From positions 1 through 62,091 of IMG/VR virus record IMGVR_UViG_3300009034_000037: DNA of 62,091 bases; one strand, written 5' to 3'. The notes beneath the pieces are model-generated. The model did not search any database and had not been told where the DNA came from. It saw nothing but the letters and a program-made list of their open reading frames with translations. Shown piece by piece: positions 52,057-59,738 of this stretch (within the stretch, counting starts at the first letter, position 1; each line of letters starts with the position of its first letter). A program made the position numbers and the translations under genes. Source of the DNA: a virus.

Positions 52057-52650
52057 TCAATCCCGTATTGCCAGCAACCTAAAAGCAAGTCGCACGACCT
52101 CAGGGTTATCATCCCAACATCTCCCCGGTTTGATAATTTTATTCCAATAATTTCCAAAAGCCAACCTTGCCGTACCCAAGGCTTGTTCATAACTCTGTGC
52201 CGGATGCCCCAATTTCCACCCTGGCAGTTGTACACCATACTGATTTTTTCCAAAATCAGTAAATACAGCACCTTCTTTGATTGCCTCATCTTCTGTTATA
52301 TCCTTTAACCGTTCAAGTCGCGCGTCCTCGGTTGCCATCAAATCAACCCGCGATGCCCAACGAGGCATGAATAATGATGAACACCACTTATGACTGTACT
52401 TCTCCCGAAACGGCACCCAAATACTTTCTAACAGATCATTATCCAGACGCCATGTACAACCAATTTTATTCACGAGCATTACTTTACCAGCATACCCAAA
52501 ATATTTACAGGTTTCCTTAATATACAACCGATGCCCTTTCTTTACTTTTAACCACGACCGCTTCAACCTACGAGTAACCATTTTGGGTTTAGTCTTACGA
52601 AGAATTGCCGAGACCATATCACTCTGAAATAATATTCCTCGATCTTTCAC
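52057..52650 (-). CDS. ASCH-like phage protein
   Basis: A 197-residue protein. MKDRGILFQSDMVSAILRKT at the start, the segment GHRLYIKETCKYFG, and FMPRWASRVDLMATEDARLE match a family of phage proteins related to the ASCH/PUA fold that may bind nucleic acid or modified bases. The ending AFGNYWNKIIKPGRCWDDNP fits the usual Trp-Asp-x-Asn-Pro end. Its role is unknown. It overlaps no neighbour and is ten bases after the next gene. Confidence 0.75.
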   Translation of the reverse strand: MKDRGILFQSDMVSAILRKTKPKMVTRRLKRSWLKVKKGHRLYIKETCKYFGYAGKVMLVNKIGCTWRLDNDLLESIWVPFREKYSHKWCSSLFMPRWASRVDLMATEDARLERLKDITEDEAIKEGAVFTDFGKNQYGVQLPGWKLGHPAQSYEQALGTARLAFGNYWNKIIKPGRCWDDNPEVVRLAFRLLAIRD

Positions 52651-52660
52651 ACCATTCTCC

Positions 52661-53128
52661 TTATCTATTCCATTCCAAAACGTCTTTCCGGATCACTCCG
52701 GCAATATCATCCAGCGAATAATAGAGTTCCATACCCGGTCGTCGTAACTTCATCTGGGTTTCTATGTCTCGTCGACGTAGATACTCTGGATCCATACCTA
52801 CCCATATCCATGTAGGACGGTCACTATGGCGACCTAATTCAAACAGCACAATCGGACACACAGTTTGTTTGGGAAACCAGAATATAATTCCACGAGATAG
52901 TTGCAGTCGTTGATACTCCCAGATAATTTGTTCTTCGGTTGCACTTGGATCGTGGATAGGAAAAATCTTACGGCGTGGATTATATAGTGTTACTGGCAGA
53001 TCAGCCAGTTTGTCTATTATCTCTAATTGCCAATTTGGACAATCAGTAATCCCACCAGACAAAAAGACAGCCCAAGAATGCTGCGAAATATCTTGGCTAG
53101 GTGCTTCAATCACTTGAGCATGCATCAA
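52661..53128 (-). CDS. Nucleoside 2-deoxyribosyltransferase-like protein
   Basis: A 155-residue protein. AVFLSGGITDCPNWQLEIID, NPRRKIFPIHDPSATEEQII and IFWFPKQTVCPIVLFELGRH are the family pattern (sugar-transfer or hydrolysis of nucleosides, possibly base modification). The catalytic Glu is probably the one in LFELG. It overlaps the upstream gene by 23 bases. In a phage it may adjust nucleotide pools. Confidence 0.78.
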   Translation of the reverse strand: MMHAQVIEAPSQDISQHSWAVFLSGGITDCPNWQLEIIDKLADLPVTLYNPRRKIFPIHDPSATEEQIIWEYQRLQLSRGIIFWFPKQTVCPIVLFELGRHSDRPTWIWVGMDPEYLRRRDIETQMKLRRPGMELYYSLDDIAGVIRKDVLEWNR

Positions 53129-53405
53129 GATCTCCCTCTGTACTTTTTTTTTGATCTGCAGAAGACCATCGCAATGGTTTAGCCTTACTGTTATTTGGTT
53201 TTACTAAACCGGCAAATACGTTTGGCTCTTCAGAAAACGGTTGATCAACAACTATCGGAACAATGAACCAATTTTGATCTCGGCATAAAGCTTCTGCATT
53301 TTTTCTACACCCAAAAACTCCGTGAAAATCCCACGTCCAATCCCAGTGACCATCTAGAGACTCCCGCCAGATGTTACGACCGACGATCCAAACTTCATTT
53401 TTCAT
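53106..53405 (-). CDS. Hypothetical protein
   Basis: A 99-residue protein. Residues 1-60 carry MKNEVWIVGRNIWRESLDGH and CRKNAEALCRDQNWFIVPI, a compact Trp-rich domain with strands that resembles small phage proteins for ASCH-like or viral modification. The tail is hydrophilic and Ser-rich. No motif is decisive. Tightly coupled to the deoxyribosyltransferase-like gene. Confidence 0.5.
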   Translation of the reverse strand: MKNEVWIVGRNIWRESLDGHWDWTWDFHGVFGCRKNAEALCRDQNWFIVPIVVDQPFSEEPNVFAGLVKPNNSKAKPLRWSSADQKKSTEGDLDACSSD

Positions 53406-53476
53406 TAAGCAGCTCCTATTTTTTGTGGATTTCTTTCGCCCTTTGTAAAACCGCCTTGAACGGTCGAGTAATAGTT

Positions 53477-53857
53477 TTATTCATCCTTCGCAAAATCTAC
53501 AGATTCTGAATAGCAACCATTAGATCCGCCGTACCACCGAATAGTCACGCTACCCCTGATGGTACTCAACTTGTAAAATGTCCACGTGAAAGACTCGTCC
53601 CATTTAGGAGACTCAACACCCTCCGGGTTAACTCTAACCCCGTGGACTATTTCTTCCGCTAACAAAATAGGCGTATTTAGCAAATCGTCAAAATTTCCAC
53701 AAACATCTTCTATCCGCACTGATTCACAACAATCCTGGTAGTGCTGTAATCTATAACGTTCGTTTTCGTCAGTTGTAAATACCAACTCCTCATTATCTCG
53801 GTTCTCAATTTCGATAAGAATTTTCCCTTTTAAATCCTCAAATTTCGCCTGACTCAT
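53477..53857 (-). CDS. DUF7448-like beta protein
   Basis: 126 residues from ATG 53857; GAGGAAGAG lies upstream. LQHYQDCCESVRIEDVCGNF and ESFTWTFYKLSTIRGSVTIR, then WYGGSNGCYSESVDF, closely follow the conserved DUF7448 pattern (His-x-Gln-Asp-Cys-Cys-Glu-Ser-Val, then Phe-Tyr-x-Leu). Function unknown. It is commonly carried by phages and some bacteria. Confidence 0.75.
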   Translation of the reverse strand: MSQAKFEDLKGKILIEIENRDNEELVFTTDENERYRLQHYQDCCESVRIEDVCGNFDDLLNTPILLAEEIVHGVRVNPEGVESPKWDESFTWTFYKLSTIRGSVTIRWYGGSNGCYSESVDFAKDE

Positions 53858-53900
53858 TTTTTCTCTCTTCCTCAAGCTAGCCGTAGGCTAGACTCAAGAG

Positions 53901-54356
53901 CTATTTACCCCCCTTTTTTTTTATGACTTTACAACGAATGGCACTCCATACAATCGCCGATGCTATTTCCTGAACTTCATCTGGAAGCTGAGATTTATCT
54001 GATGCATGTATCGTCAAATCCGCAACTATTTGATCAGTAATCTTTATCCGCGTGCGTGCTGCTGTAGCACTTTCGGCCTCAGCATAGATACTCCACGAGA
54101 TAGGTGGAGTATCTACTGCCCAAACACCCTTAGCTTCAAAAACATCACCACGAACTGTTAGCCAAATATCAGGTAGTTGTGTTAATTTTTTCTCACAACG
54201 TCGCCTCTTGATTTCTTCGCTCGCAAGATCCAACAGTGTTTCAGGGTCTGTCGACGCCATGAGATGCCCATTTTCAAATAAGTTGGCCAATTTATCTATT
54301 GCGCTATCTAGTCGTTGCTGTTTATCAGCTAAGAACCTTTCTTTTTTTTTTGTCAC
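53901..54356 (-). CDS. Hypothetical protein
   Basis: A 151-residue protein. The N-terminal helix (KKKERFLADKQQRLDSAIDK) is basic and coiled, with TDPETLLDLASEEIKRRRC following. The rest is mixed. No membrane or known catalytic motif. It starts one base after the upstream stop. Possibly a regulator; not recognised. Confidence 0.5.
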   Translation of the reverse strand: MTKKKERFLADKQQRLDSAIDKLANLFENGHLMASTDPETLLDLASEEIKRRRCEKKLTQLPDIWLTVRGDVFEAKGVWAVDTPPISWSIYAEAESATAARTRIKITDQIVADLTIHASDKSQLPDEVQEIASAIVWSAIRCKVIKKKGGK

Positions 54357-54632
54357 CTACAATCTCCTCCTTCCTTTTCCACTCCCGTCTTTTTTTTTAG
54401 AGGAAAAATCCAGGGTATCTCTTATTATAACTGACGGCTCTAATTCCTCAGTGCCAGTATTATTAGCGCTAGTCCCAATTCCGTTCCAGCGATAACTGGT
54501 CATTTCAGCAAGTGCTAATCGGCGTACTACCTCACTACGTGAACACCTTAGCCGTTTGGCCTCAGCCTTCAACCAATCCAAAATATCCAAATCAAAATAA
54601 ATCTTGATTGCGTGTTTCACAACGGGGCTCAT
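54357..54632 (-). CDS. Ribbon-helix-helix DNA-binding protein
   Basis: About 91 residues from ATG 54632, or from GTG at 54620. KHAIKIYFDLDILDWLKAEA and RLRCSRSEVVRRLALAEM form a strand, turn and two helices of the RHH (CopG/Arc) class. The C-terminus is basic and disordered (KKKDGSGKGRRRL). A promoter with a repeated operator half-site overlaps its start codon, so autoregulation is likely. It is probably a transcriptional repressor. Confidence 0.65.
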   Translation of the reverse strand: MSPVVKHAIKIYFDLDILDWLKAEAKRLRCSRSEVVRRLALAEMTSYRWNGIGTSANNTGTEELEPSVIIRDTLDFSSKKKDGSGKGRRRL

Positions 54633-54659
54633 TATGGGGCCTAAATGGGGCCTTGTCAA
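54631..54659 (-). promoter_or_regulatory. Promoter with direct repeats of GGCCCCAT
   Basis: Minus-strand TTGACA, a 17-base spacer, then CATAAT. The spacer contains GGCCCCATTTAGGCCCCAT, two copies of the half-site GGCCCCAT 11 bases apart. The -10 overlaps the ATG of the RHH gene, so transcription would start inside that gene or give a leaderless message (GTG 54620). Confidence 0.65.
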
Positions 54660-54677
54660 GTACTTCCATACTACATC

Positions 54678-54974
54678 TTAGCCTAGAGGCAATTTTTTCA
54701 TTAGCGTCAATACCAGCCGTAAACCTTTTAGTGTGTCATCATCATACGAATGCCCCTTGAATTCAGAGATCTCTTGTACCCGACGACTTATCCAAGTTCG
54801 TAACAATTCCCATTCCTCTTTTAACTCACCGATTTTTTTAGCAGCATCGTGCAGCATTTTTGCCTCACTACCGCCTAGATAGTCACTCGGTTTGGCAGCC
54901 CGCTTATATACTGCCCAGCAGAGACGGTCTATGCCGTCTACTCCAGCACTAGCGATCTTTTCTCTTATGGTCAC
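54678..54974 (-). CDS. Hypothetical helical protein
   Basis: A 98-residue protein, mostly helical (REKIASAGVDGIDRLCWAVY, LGGSEAKMLHDAAKKIGELK). No motif or membrane segment. Function not recognised. The neighbour on the 3' side is the RHH regulator. Confidence 0.5.
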   Translation of the reverse strand: MTIREKIASAGVDGIDRLCWAVYKRAAKPSDYLGGSEAKMLHDAAKKIGELKEEWELLRTWISRRVQEISEFKGHSYDDDTLKGLRLVLTLMKKLPLG

Positions 54975-55006
54975 ATCTTCCCTGCTACGTCTTTGAAAAT
55001 CAGACT

Positions 55007-55222
55007 TTATCCAGACCCACGCATCGAAGCCACTAACTCAAACGCCTCCCGAATCGTCATATGCTTCCCGGTAGGAGAAACCGAAACCTCCATCAGCCCG
55101 CGCAACGTTTGCAAATCGTCGCGCAACTGCTGTGCGAGCGGTCGGCCGTTGCGCCTGAGCCAATCGAGGTTCATATCACCCAGTCGAAATGTTATGTTTT
55201 GTTTAGCTATATTAACAACCAT
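55007..55222 (-). CDS. Small protein with long leader element
   Basis: 71 residues from ATG 55222 (MVVNIAKQNITF). Upstream in-frame codons belong to the leader repeat and are not used. RLGDMNLDWLRRNGRPLAQQ and MTIREAFELVASMRGSG suggest a helical DNA-binding or regulatory protein. Function not recognised. It is the only leader copy followed by a gene that retains the whole 100-bp element. Confidence 0.55.
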   Translation of the reverse strand: MVVNIAKQNITFRLGDMNLDWLRRNGRPLAQQLRDDLQTLRGLMEVSVSPTGKHMTIREAFELVASMRGSG

Positions 55223-55319
55223 CCCAAGACTCCTTTCAGACAAACCCTTGATTTTTGTGCAGTTCGTACACTTCATTCACATTAGCCAAGAATCTTTGAA
55301 GTTGCCTCTTGACGACAAC
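55220..55319 (-). repeat. Dispersed leader repeat, copy B
   Basis: 100 bp, about 91 % identical to copy A (3224-3323), with only transitions. It carries a frame coding VVKRQLQRFLANVNEVYELH and KNQGFV, whose stop (TGA) lies just before the AAAGGAG ribosome site of the next gene; copy A encodes nearly the same short peptide. This could be a coupled leader peptide. Confidence 0.85.
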
Positions 55320-55407
55320 ATTACCATTCGACGTTTGGCTTCCAGTCGGAGCCACGCAAGTAACCTACGATCAACTCGTTTCTGATGTTCAATCTCCTCC
55401 GACAGAA

Positions 55408-55803
55408 TTAAACCAATTCACCCAACATCATAACCATCATTACTTTCTTCATCCATGTAGAATCCCTGGGAGAAACTACCGTATTTATCCTTCTGTTCGA
55501 AATTTCCTCACAGCTCGAGCAACCCCGTTTGGTAGTTACGGTTTCATACAAGCGTGTTAACTGATCGATTTCTTGCTGCAGTCTTTTAGCCTCCAAAAAC
55601 TGCTGTGATTTCCGCTGGGCATTCTCTCGTAACCCGCTTATTTCTTTCTGGAGTTGCTCGTTTTCTGCGATCACTGCCTGAATGTCCGTCGCCATAGAAC
55701 AAACATCCTTTCGAAGAGAAACAACCGTTTTTAACATCTCAGCACGATCAAGCTTTTCAGAAATATCTTCCTTCACTTCTTGGCAAAAACTTTGCGATTG
55801 CAT
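55408..55803 (-). CDS. Coiled-coil protein
   Basis: A 131-residue protein. Residues ~10-100 are strongly helical with heptads (VIAENEQLQKEISGLREN, LEAKRLQQEIDQLTRLY), a CSSC pair follows, and the last residues are Met-rich (WMKKVMMVMMLGELV). Function not recognised; it could be a scaffold or regulator. It ends near the short stretch 55320-55407 where I see no clear gene. Confidence 0.5.
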   Translation of the reverse strand: MQSQSFCQEVKEDISEKLDRAEMLKTVVSLRKDVCSMATDIQAVIAENEQLQKEISGLRENAQRKSQQFLEAKRLQQEIDQLTRLYETVTTKRGCSSCEEISNRRINTVVSPRDSTWMKKVMMVMMLGELV

Positions 55804-55821
55804 CTGCCGCCTCCTTTTCTT

Positions 55822-56037
55822 TCAAATACTCCAGTCAAATACTCCAGCAAATTTTTTTCGCCACGCTGCTAGTTCCTTAGCTTCTTGTTTCCATCTGTGC
55901 TTCCGACACCATCTCTGTAACGTGCAAGCATGCACATCTAGTTTTTTCGCGGTCTCCGTAAAAGGTATGTCAAAGCAATCTTTCAGTCTGATTGCTTCCG
56001 AGATATCTGCATCAGTTAACTTTCGAGGATAAGGCAT
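55822..56037 (-). CDS. HTH DNA-binding protein
   Basis: A 71-residue protein. KLTDADISEAIRLKDCFDIP and FTETAKKLDVHACTLQRWCR form a helix-turn-helix like those in terminase small subunits or resolvases (Hin-type), with a KHRWKQEAKELAAWRKKF tail. It may bind DNA in regulation or packaging. It overlaps the upstream gene by 26 bases. Confidence 0.65.
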   Translation of the reverse strand: MPYPRKLTDADISEAIRLKDCFDIPFTETAKKLDVHACTLQRWCRKHRWKQEAKELAAWRKKFAGVFDWSI

Positions 56038-56401
56038 GGTATGGAGTCACGTCATTAAAACCAAGTTTACGTAGTATTATTACAAAGTCATCAACACTTA
56101 GATACTCATCAGACAAGTCGGCTAGCTCTTCAAAGAGGTCCTCTAGCTCCCGAAAAGATTTCCATGAACCACGCCATGCTTTTATACTAGGCACCACGTT
56201 ATTTATGCTTTGTTGAATCCACTGCATAGTTAGGAAACAACCGTTTTGTGCAGTTGAGACAGTCGGATCAAAAACCCCAAACTCAACCTCATCAACTACA
56301 CCGATATTCAGCTTTACCCTTCTTCTTGCATACCAAGACTGTGAGAAAATATGGAATACTCGCTCTCCTGGTTGGATTTTTTTTGGTTTCTTCAAAATCA
56401 A
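56012..56401 (-). CDS. Hypothetical protein
   Basis: A 129-residue protein. N-terminal part is beta-like (FHIFSQSWYARRRVKLNIGV, VEFGVFDPTVSTAQNG), then a helical acidic part (FRELEDLFEELADLSDEYLS). No known function; overlaps the HTH gene that follows. Confidence 0.5.
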   Translation of the reverse strand: MILKKPKKIQPGERVFHIFSQSWYARRRVKLNIGVVDEVEFGVFDPTVSTAQNGCFLTMQWIQQSINNVVPSIKAWRGSWKSFRELEDLFEELADLSDEYLSVDDFVIILRKLGFNDVTPYHALSSKVN

Positions 56402-56413
56402 TACCTCCCTCCG

Positions 56414-56722
56414 CTAAGCGTTTTTGATTTCTTGGTTTTCGAGAGCATCAAACAATATGTTTATTTCACGCATTAAACCAACGTCGCCACCACGATCCGG
56501 ATGACAATAGTATGCTATACGGCGCCGTAAAACAGCAACATCAGATACAGGCAAAACCTCACGCTGATTTCGCAGCTGAGCCAGTTTGTTTTTCAGCTTA
56601 GCAATCTCAATACGCGCATTTTGCAGCTCGTCTCTAATGGCCAAAAACTTGGCCCCAAGCCCAGCGATACTTTCCACTAAAGACGGTCTGCCCAACGGTA
56701 TTAATCTGACTGCTAGTTCCAT
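56414..56722 (-). CDS. J-domain-like protein
   Basis: A 102-residue protein. A helical N-terminal half with coiled coil (AIRDELQNARIEIAKLKNKL) precedes RRRIAYYCHPDRGGDVGLMR, with the HPD motif of J domains, and EINILFDALENQEI. The HPD motif and following helix are those that stimulate DnaK-type chaperones. A phage J-domain protein could redirect the host chaperone. Its start overlaps the upstream gene. Confidence 0.7.
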   Translation of the reverse strand: MELAVRLIPLGRPSLVESIAGLGAKFLAIRDELQNARIEIAKLKNKLAQLRNQREVLPVSDVAVLRRRIAYYCHPDRGGDVGLMREINILFDALENQEIKNA

Positions 56723-56967
56723 TCAGATTGTCCCGTATCAAAAATAATCAATCGGTACCGTCCGTCCCTTTTGCGAGGTCTAGAGTTTATTTCTTGGGCG
56801 TGTTCAAAGTACGGTTCTGGAAGAAAACCCCTAGGCTTTACAGGCCTTGGTGGGGTTGATGGTGGTTTTAGTGGTACCTTTTGTTTGTCAGCACTTGGTT
56901 GATAGCCCTCGTGTAATGGTTTTTCGCTCGGCTCTGGTTGATAACCACCCTTTTTTTTGTGACTCAT
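56713..56967 (-). CDS. Proline-rich low-complexity protein
   Basis: 84 residues from ATG 56967 behind AAGGAG. MSHKKKGGYQPEPSEKPLHE and GYQPSADKQK hold two GYQP repeats, followed by a Pro-rich stretch (PLKPPSTPPRPVKP) and a basic tail. Repeats of GYQP type are seen in phage and bacterial small proteins of unknown role. Probably disordered. Confidence 0.5.
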   Translation of the reverse strand: MSHKKKGGYQPEPSEKPLHEGYQPSADKQKVPLKPPSTPPRPVKPRGFLPEPYFEHAQEINSRPRKRDGRYRLIIFDTGQSEWN

Positions 56968-57030
56968 GTTCTTTCTCCTTTGCACAGGCAATTCTCAGTT
57001 CCATAACGCTTGAACCGATCTCGCTATATA

Positions 57031-57288
57031 TCAACCCTCTAAGTCGTTCAGTATCAATGCATCTCCTACCCCAAAATCGCGCAACCGTTTTGCTATCTCG
57101 TGCGGAGTAACACGTAGCCCGCACAATTCCTCAGCCCGTATCGTACGCAAAACCGCGTCCTGTATCTCGCGAGATGGACACTGATGTCCCTTAGGAATAA
57201 TAGATACCGGTCCCCGTCGTAGTAATTGAATGCGTACGCCGCAATTGCACACCGTGTCCCATGTATCTTGCGTAAACGTGCCCTTCAT
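57031..57288 (-). CDS. Hypothetical protein with Cys pair
   Basis: An 85-residue protein; GGGGAGGAGT precedes the ATG. N-terminal TWDTVCNCGVRIQLLRRGPV gives a Cys-x-Cys pair with another Cys (HQCPS), so a zinc site is possible. The helical C-terminus (VTPHEIAKRLRDFGVGDALI) fits a winged or HTH part. Function not recognised. Confidence 0.5.
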   Translation of the reverse strand: MKGTFTQDTWDTVCNCGVRIQLLRRGPVSIIPKGHQCPSREIQDAVLRTIRAEELCGLRVTPHEIAKRLRDFGVGDALILNDLEG

Positions 57289-57342
57289 TGCTTTTTACTC
57301 CTCCCCAGTGTAGATTATTCCTTTGTTCCTAGGATTCCATTT

Positions 57343-57768
57343 CCCCTCGATCCTCTTCTTCTTTCTTGTCGATCAAACTACCTTCAAATGCCTAGAAAAT
57401 GTCTCTTTGATTTGCTCTTGAGATCGAATCCCAGTAGATCGATAATTCCATCTTCCACAAGTACATGTTGCGTGTGTAGCATTTAGACTTTTGATTATAA
57501 GCTTATGGGACCTGATGATTTTCTTGATCTTTTTCACAATCTTGTTTGCTACTTCTCTGTAACTAGTCATTAGTGTTCAACCTCCTCCTTCAACCATTGA
57601 TAACGTTATGAAACTCCGCTAGCCGATATACTAACTTAGCAAACGCCATGCCAACGCAATGCACTTGGGCAAACTCACATAAAATCAACCCAGTAGAGAA
57701 AAACCCCCAGCCGCGCCCGATGTCTAAATTACGCAATTTTTTCGTACTCTACCCCCTCGATCCTCTTC
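57343..57768. repeat. Repeated 16-mer CCCCTCGATCCTCTTC flanking the first leftward gene
   Basis: The 16-base sequence CCCCTCGATCCTCTTC occurs at 57343-57358 and 57753-57768, one on each side of the gene 57373-57570. It could be a regulatory site or a duplication boundary. Confidence 0.6.
57373..57570 (-). CDS. Small Cys-containing protein
   Basis: A 65-residue protein behind the strong ribosome site GAAGGAGGAGG. SYREVANKIVKKIKKIIRSH is very basic; THATCTCGRWNYRS has two Cys. Possibly a DNA-binding protein. It is the first gene of the leftward block, so its upstream region is probably the early promoter region. Confidence 0.55.
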   Translation of the reverse strand: MTSYREVANKIVKKIKKIIRSHKLIIKSLNATHATCTCGRWNYRSTGIRSQEQIKETFSRHLKVV

Positions 57769-58560
57769 CCATCTCCTCAAAGAACTCAACAAAACCAACC
57801 GTTTAACTCGCACCCCCAACCAGCCGGCCGCAGGACTCGCAATACTTACGCATTGCAAAGCTTACGTAGTATATTGGCTAATCTAAGTAATATCAACGTG
57901 TTACGAAAAAGAATCCAAAGTGCACAAAAGACCAATGTAACAAAATCAACAGACTATCCGGAAACGCAGCCTGCCCGCGTTGCAAAATATGCATGGGCAC
58001 CTGTAGATATCTAGCCGCTAGCCGTAAGCCACTTTGTCATTGGTGCAACTAACCATTATCACTCGTTAATTAGTCGACAAATGCCCGAAAAGGACAAAAT
58101 TGTGAAAAAAAGTCGCGCGCGATGCGTGGGATAATCAGGGGCACTCAAAAACTTCAATAAATTCAAAGGCTTGGCAGTGGGGGGCCTCTAAGTGCCTGTA
58201 AGGCAGAGGAAACTCGGCCATCCTGCGTCAGAAGCCCGTAGGCCGTCCTGGAGGTCAGCAGATCCCCATGGGCACCCCAGCCCACCTGACTACAACGGCA
58301 CTCTATCACACAAGCTTCTGCCACCACCTAGGATAGACTCAGTCAACCTCCATCAGCCTCCTCCATCAGCCTCTATGAGAGGCAGAAAGACACATTTTTT
58401 GGCCGTATTTGTCACGGATCGTTCGAGCAATGACAAAAATTGACCGCAGAATGTAATATTTTCATAGCGTTGCGCTGTCCTTGAATCTGTAACATATTAT
58501 AATCAGTATGGTTTTCTTATGGCACAACAATTGCAAGCTCTATATAGATAGGAGACAGAA
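57571..58560. other. ~1 kb mostly non-coding region between divergent genes
   Basis: This region separates the leftward block from the rightward recombinase and should contain both sets of promoters; no strong consensus was found, but TATAAT lies at 58498-58503. A CATCAGCCTC repeat occurs near 58350-58370. A Cys-rich frame (57891-58052) is listed separately. The frame 58192-58443 has no ribosome site and odd composition, so I do not call it. Confidence 0.5.
57891..58052 (+). pseudogene. Cys-rich zinc-binding small frame without start codon
   Basis: A 53-codon open frame after TAA 57888-57890 encodes KKNPKCTKDQCNK, then CPRCKICMGTC and CHWCN: eight Cys in four pairs, typical of zinc ribbons. 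It has no ATG, GTG or TTG. Adding one A to the AAAAA run at 57906 would join it to a GTG at 57898, so it may be a frameshifted gene or a site of ribosomal slippage. Confidence 0.4.
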
Positions 58561-58593
58561 ATCAAGGGTTCGTCTGAAAGGAGTCTTGGGATG
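58561..58593 (+). repeat. Dispersed leader repeat, copy E (recombinase gene)
   Basis: ATCAAGGGTTCGTCTGAAAG followed by GAGTCTTGGGATG is the same leader found before the spike, exported-protein and 55.2-kb genes, with one or two changes. It provides the ribosome site of the recombinase. Confidence 0.8.
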
Positions 58594-59268
58594 GATCAAG
58601 CTATCGGATACATACGGGCCAGTAAGCACGAGCAATCACTGACACCCGCTGTGCAGCGCAAGGCAATCGAACAATGGTGCGCCAAGCAAAATCTTGATTT
58701 AGTTGGTGTTTTCGAAGATATCACCAACGGCGCGACACCAATCGACAAGCGCCCTGGTCTTATGCGTGCACTAGACAACCTCACAAACATCAAATACTTA
58801 GTCGTAGCCAAACGGGACCGGCTCGCTCGTGATATCCTCATCGCCGCAATGATTGAGCATCTAGTTGAGCGCACTGGTGCACATGTGGTGTCCACCGAGG
58901 GCATTGCCAATGGCCACAGCCCAGAGGCCAAGCTACTACGCGGAATCATTGACGTTTTTGCCCAGTATGAAAGAGCTCTGATTAGCTCTAGGACAAAATC
59001 GGCCCTGGCCATTAAGAAGTCTCGACGAGAGAGGACTGGCCAGGTCCCGTGGGGGTGGAAACTTAAACATGATGGCATACACATCGAGCCCAGCGTGACT
59101 GAGCGAGATATTATCAGAACGGCTAAGCGCCTAAAAAAACAGGGACTATCACTACGCAAAATTGGTGCAGAATTATCAAAACTGGATATGCACCCACGAT
59201 CCGGTGCCGATACGTGGCACCCAAAAACCATCCAGACGTTGCTCAATACCGACACGCGAATCAAGTAG
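58591..59268 (+). CDS. Serine recombinase (resolvase type)
   Basis: A 225-residue protein. The N-terminus AIGYIRASKHEQSLTPAVQR carries the catalytic Ser of resolvases/invertases, VVAKRDRLARDILIAAMIEH has the conserved Arg residues, and EGIANGHSPEAKLLRGIIDV follows. The C-terminal part is short and helical (KRLKKQGLSLRKIGAELSK), an HTH. It acts on DNA by cutting and rejoining, in site-specific resolution or inversion. ATG 58591 has the leader copy. Confidence 0.9.
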   Translation: MDQAIGYIRASKHEQSLTPAVQRKAIEQWCAKQNLDLVGVFEDITNGATPIDKRPGLMRALDNLTNIKYLVVAKRDRLARDILIAAMIEHLVERTGAHVVSTEGIANGHSPEAKLLRGIIDVFAQYERALISSRTKSALAIKKSRRERTGQVPWGWKLKHDGIHIEPSVTERDIIRTAKRLKKQGLSLRKIGAELSKLDMHPRSGADTWHPKTIQTLLNTDTRIK

Positions 59269-59269
59269 G

Positions 59270-59377
59270 TCAGTAGCCGACCACGCCCGCGAGGCGGGCC
59301 TCGATTACCAGATCGCCAAGAAGCGTCGCCAGCGGGCCGAGGCAACCATTCGCCGTTTTGAGGAGGAAGGGCAGTGA
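59270..59377 (+). pseudogene. 3' end of a small HTH gene
   Basis: Directly after the recombinase stop, a frame without start encodes SVADHAREAGLDYQIAKKRR and QRAEATIRRFEEEGQ then TGA. This looks like the end of a small HTH-like protein cut off at its 5' side. The segment is GC-rich compared with the phage block, suggesting a recombination or insertion boundary. Confidence 0.5.
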
Positions 59378-59419
59378 TTTTTTTTTGTCTTCGTGTCCCC
59401 TCGTATGGGCCATTACCCC

Positions 59420-59458
59420 CCTTTGTCCTTTAGGAGCGGATGGAAAGCCGGACAAAGG
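59420..59458 (+). promoter_or_regulatory. Hairpin sequestering the ribosome site
   Basis: CCTTTGTCC (59420-59428) and GGACAAAGG (59450-59458) form a perfect 9-bp stem with a 21-base loop. The right arm overlaps the AAAGGAGG ribosome site of the gene starting at 59472, so folding would block translation. It could be a riboswitch-like or thermosensor element. Confidence 0.6.
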
Positions 59459-59471
59459 AGGCGAGAGACCC

Positions 59472-59738
59472 ATGATCAGCAAGGAAGAAGCCAGAGACCT
59501 GATCAACGACCTGTTCGAGGAGGAAGCTCTCGTCATCGGAGGCCTGATCGCTGTCCACGACATGGACGACGACTTCATATGGCGCCTGGTCAAGAACCTC
59601 GACGTGATCCGCGGGAAAGTCTTACGCCGCATCGAGGACAAGGGTCCGACCGATGACGAAGAGACACCGCCGAGACGTTCCAAGCTGAAGCCGCACCCGG
59701 CCATAGAGGATTTCCTGCTCAATCTGCGGAGGGCGTAG
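59472..59738 (+). CDS. Hypothetical acidic helical protein
   Basis: 88 residues from ATG 59472 behind AAAGGAGG. MISKEEARDLINDLFEEEAL and VIGGLIAVHDMDDDFIWRLV are helical and acidic; the C-terminus is basic (SKLKPHPAIEDFLLNLRRA). GC content is higher than in the phage block. Function not recognised. Confidence 0.55.
   Translation: MISKEEARDLINDLFEEEALVIGGLIAVHDMDDDFIWRLVKNLDVIRGKVLRRIEDKGPTDDEETPPRRSKLKPHPAIEDFLLNLRRA

Noticed and set aside
51996-52289. 97-codon minus-strand frame
   Set aside because: It overlaps the well-supported ASCH-like gene in another frame and has no ribosome site.
58192-58443. 83-codon frame in the 1-kb intergenic region
   Set aside because: No ribosome site, unusual Pro/His composition and partly made of a short repeat (CATCAGCCTC).
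58596-59345. Long minus-strand frame opposite the serine recombinase
   Set aside because: Antisense of a gene with clear catalytic motifs.
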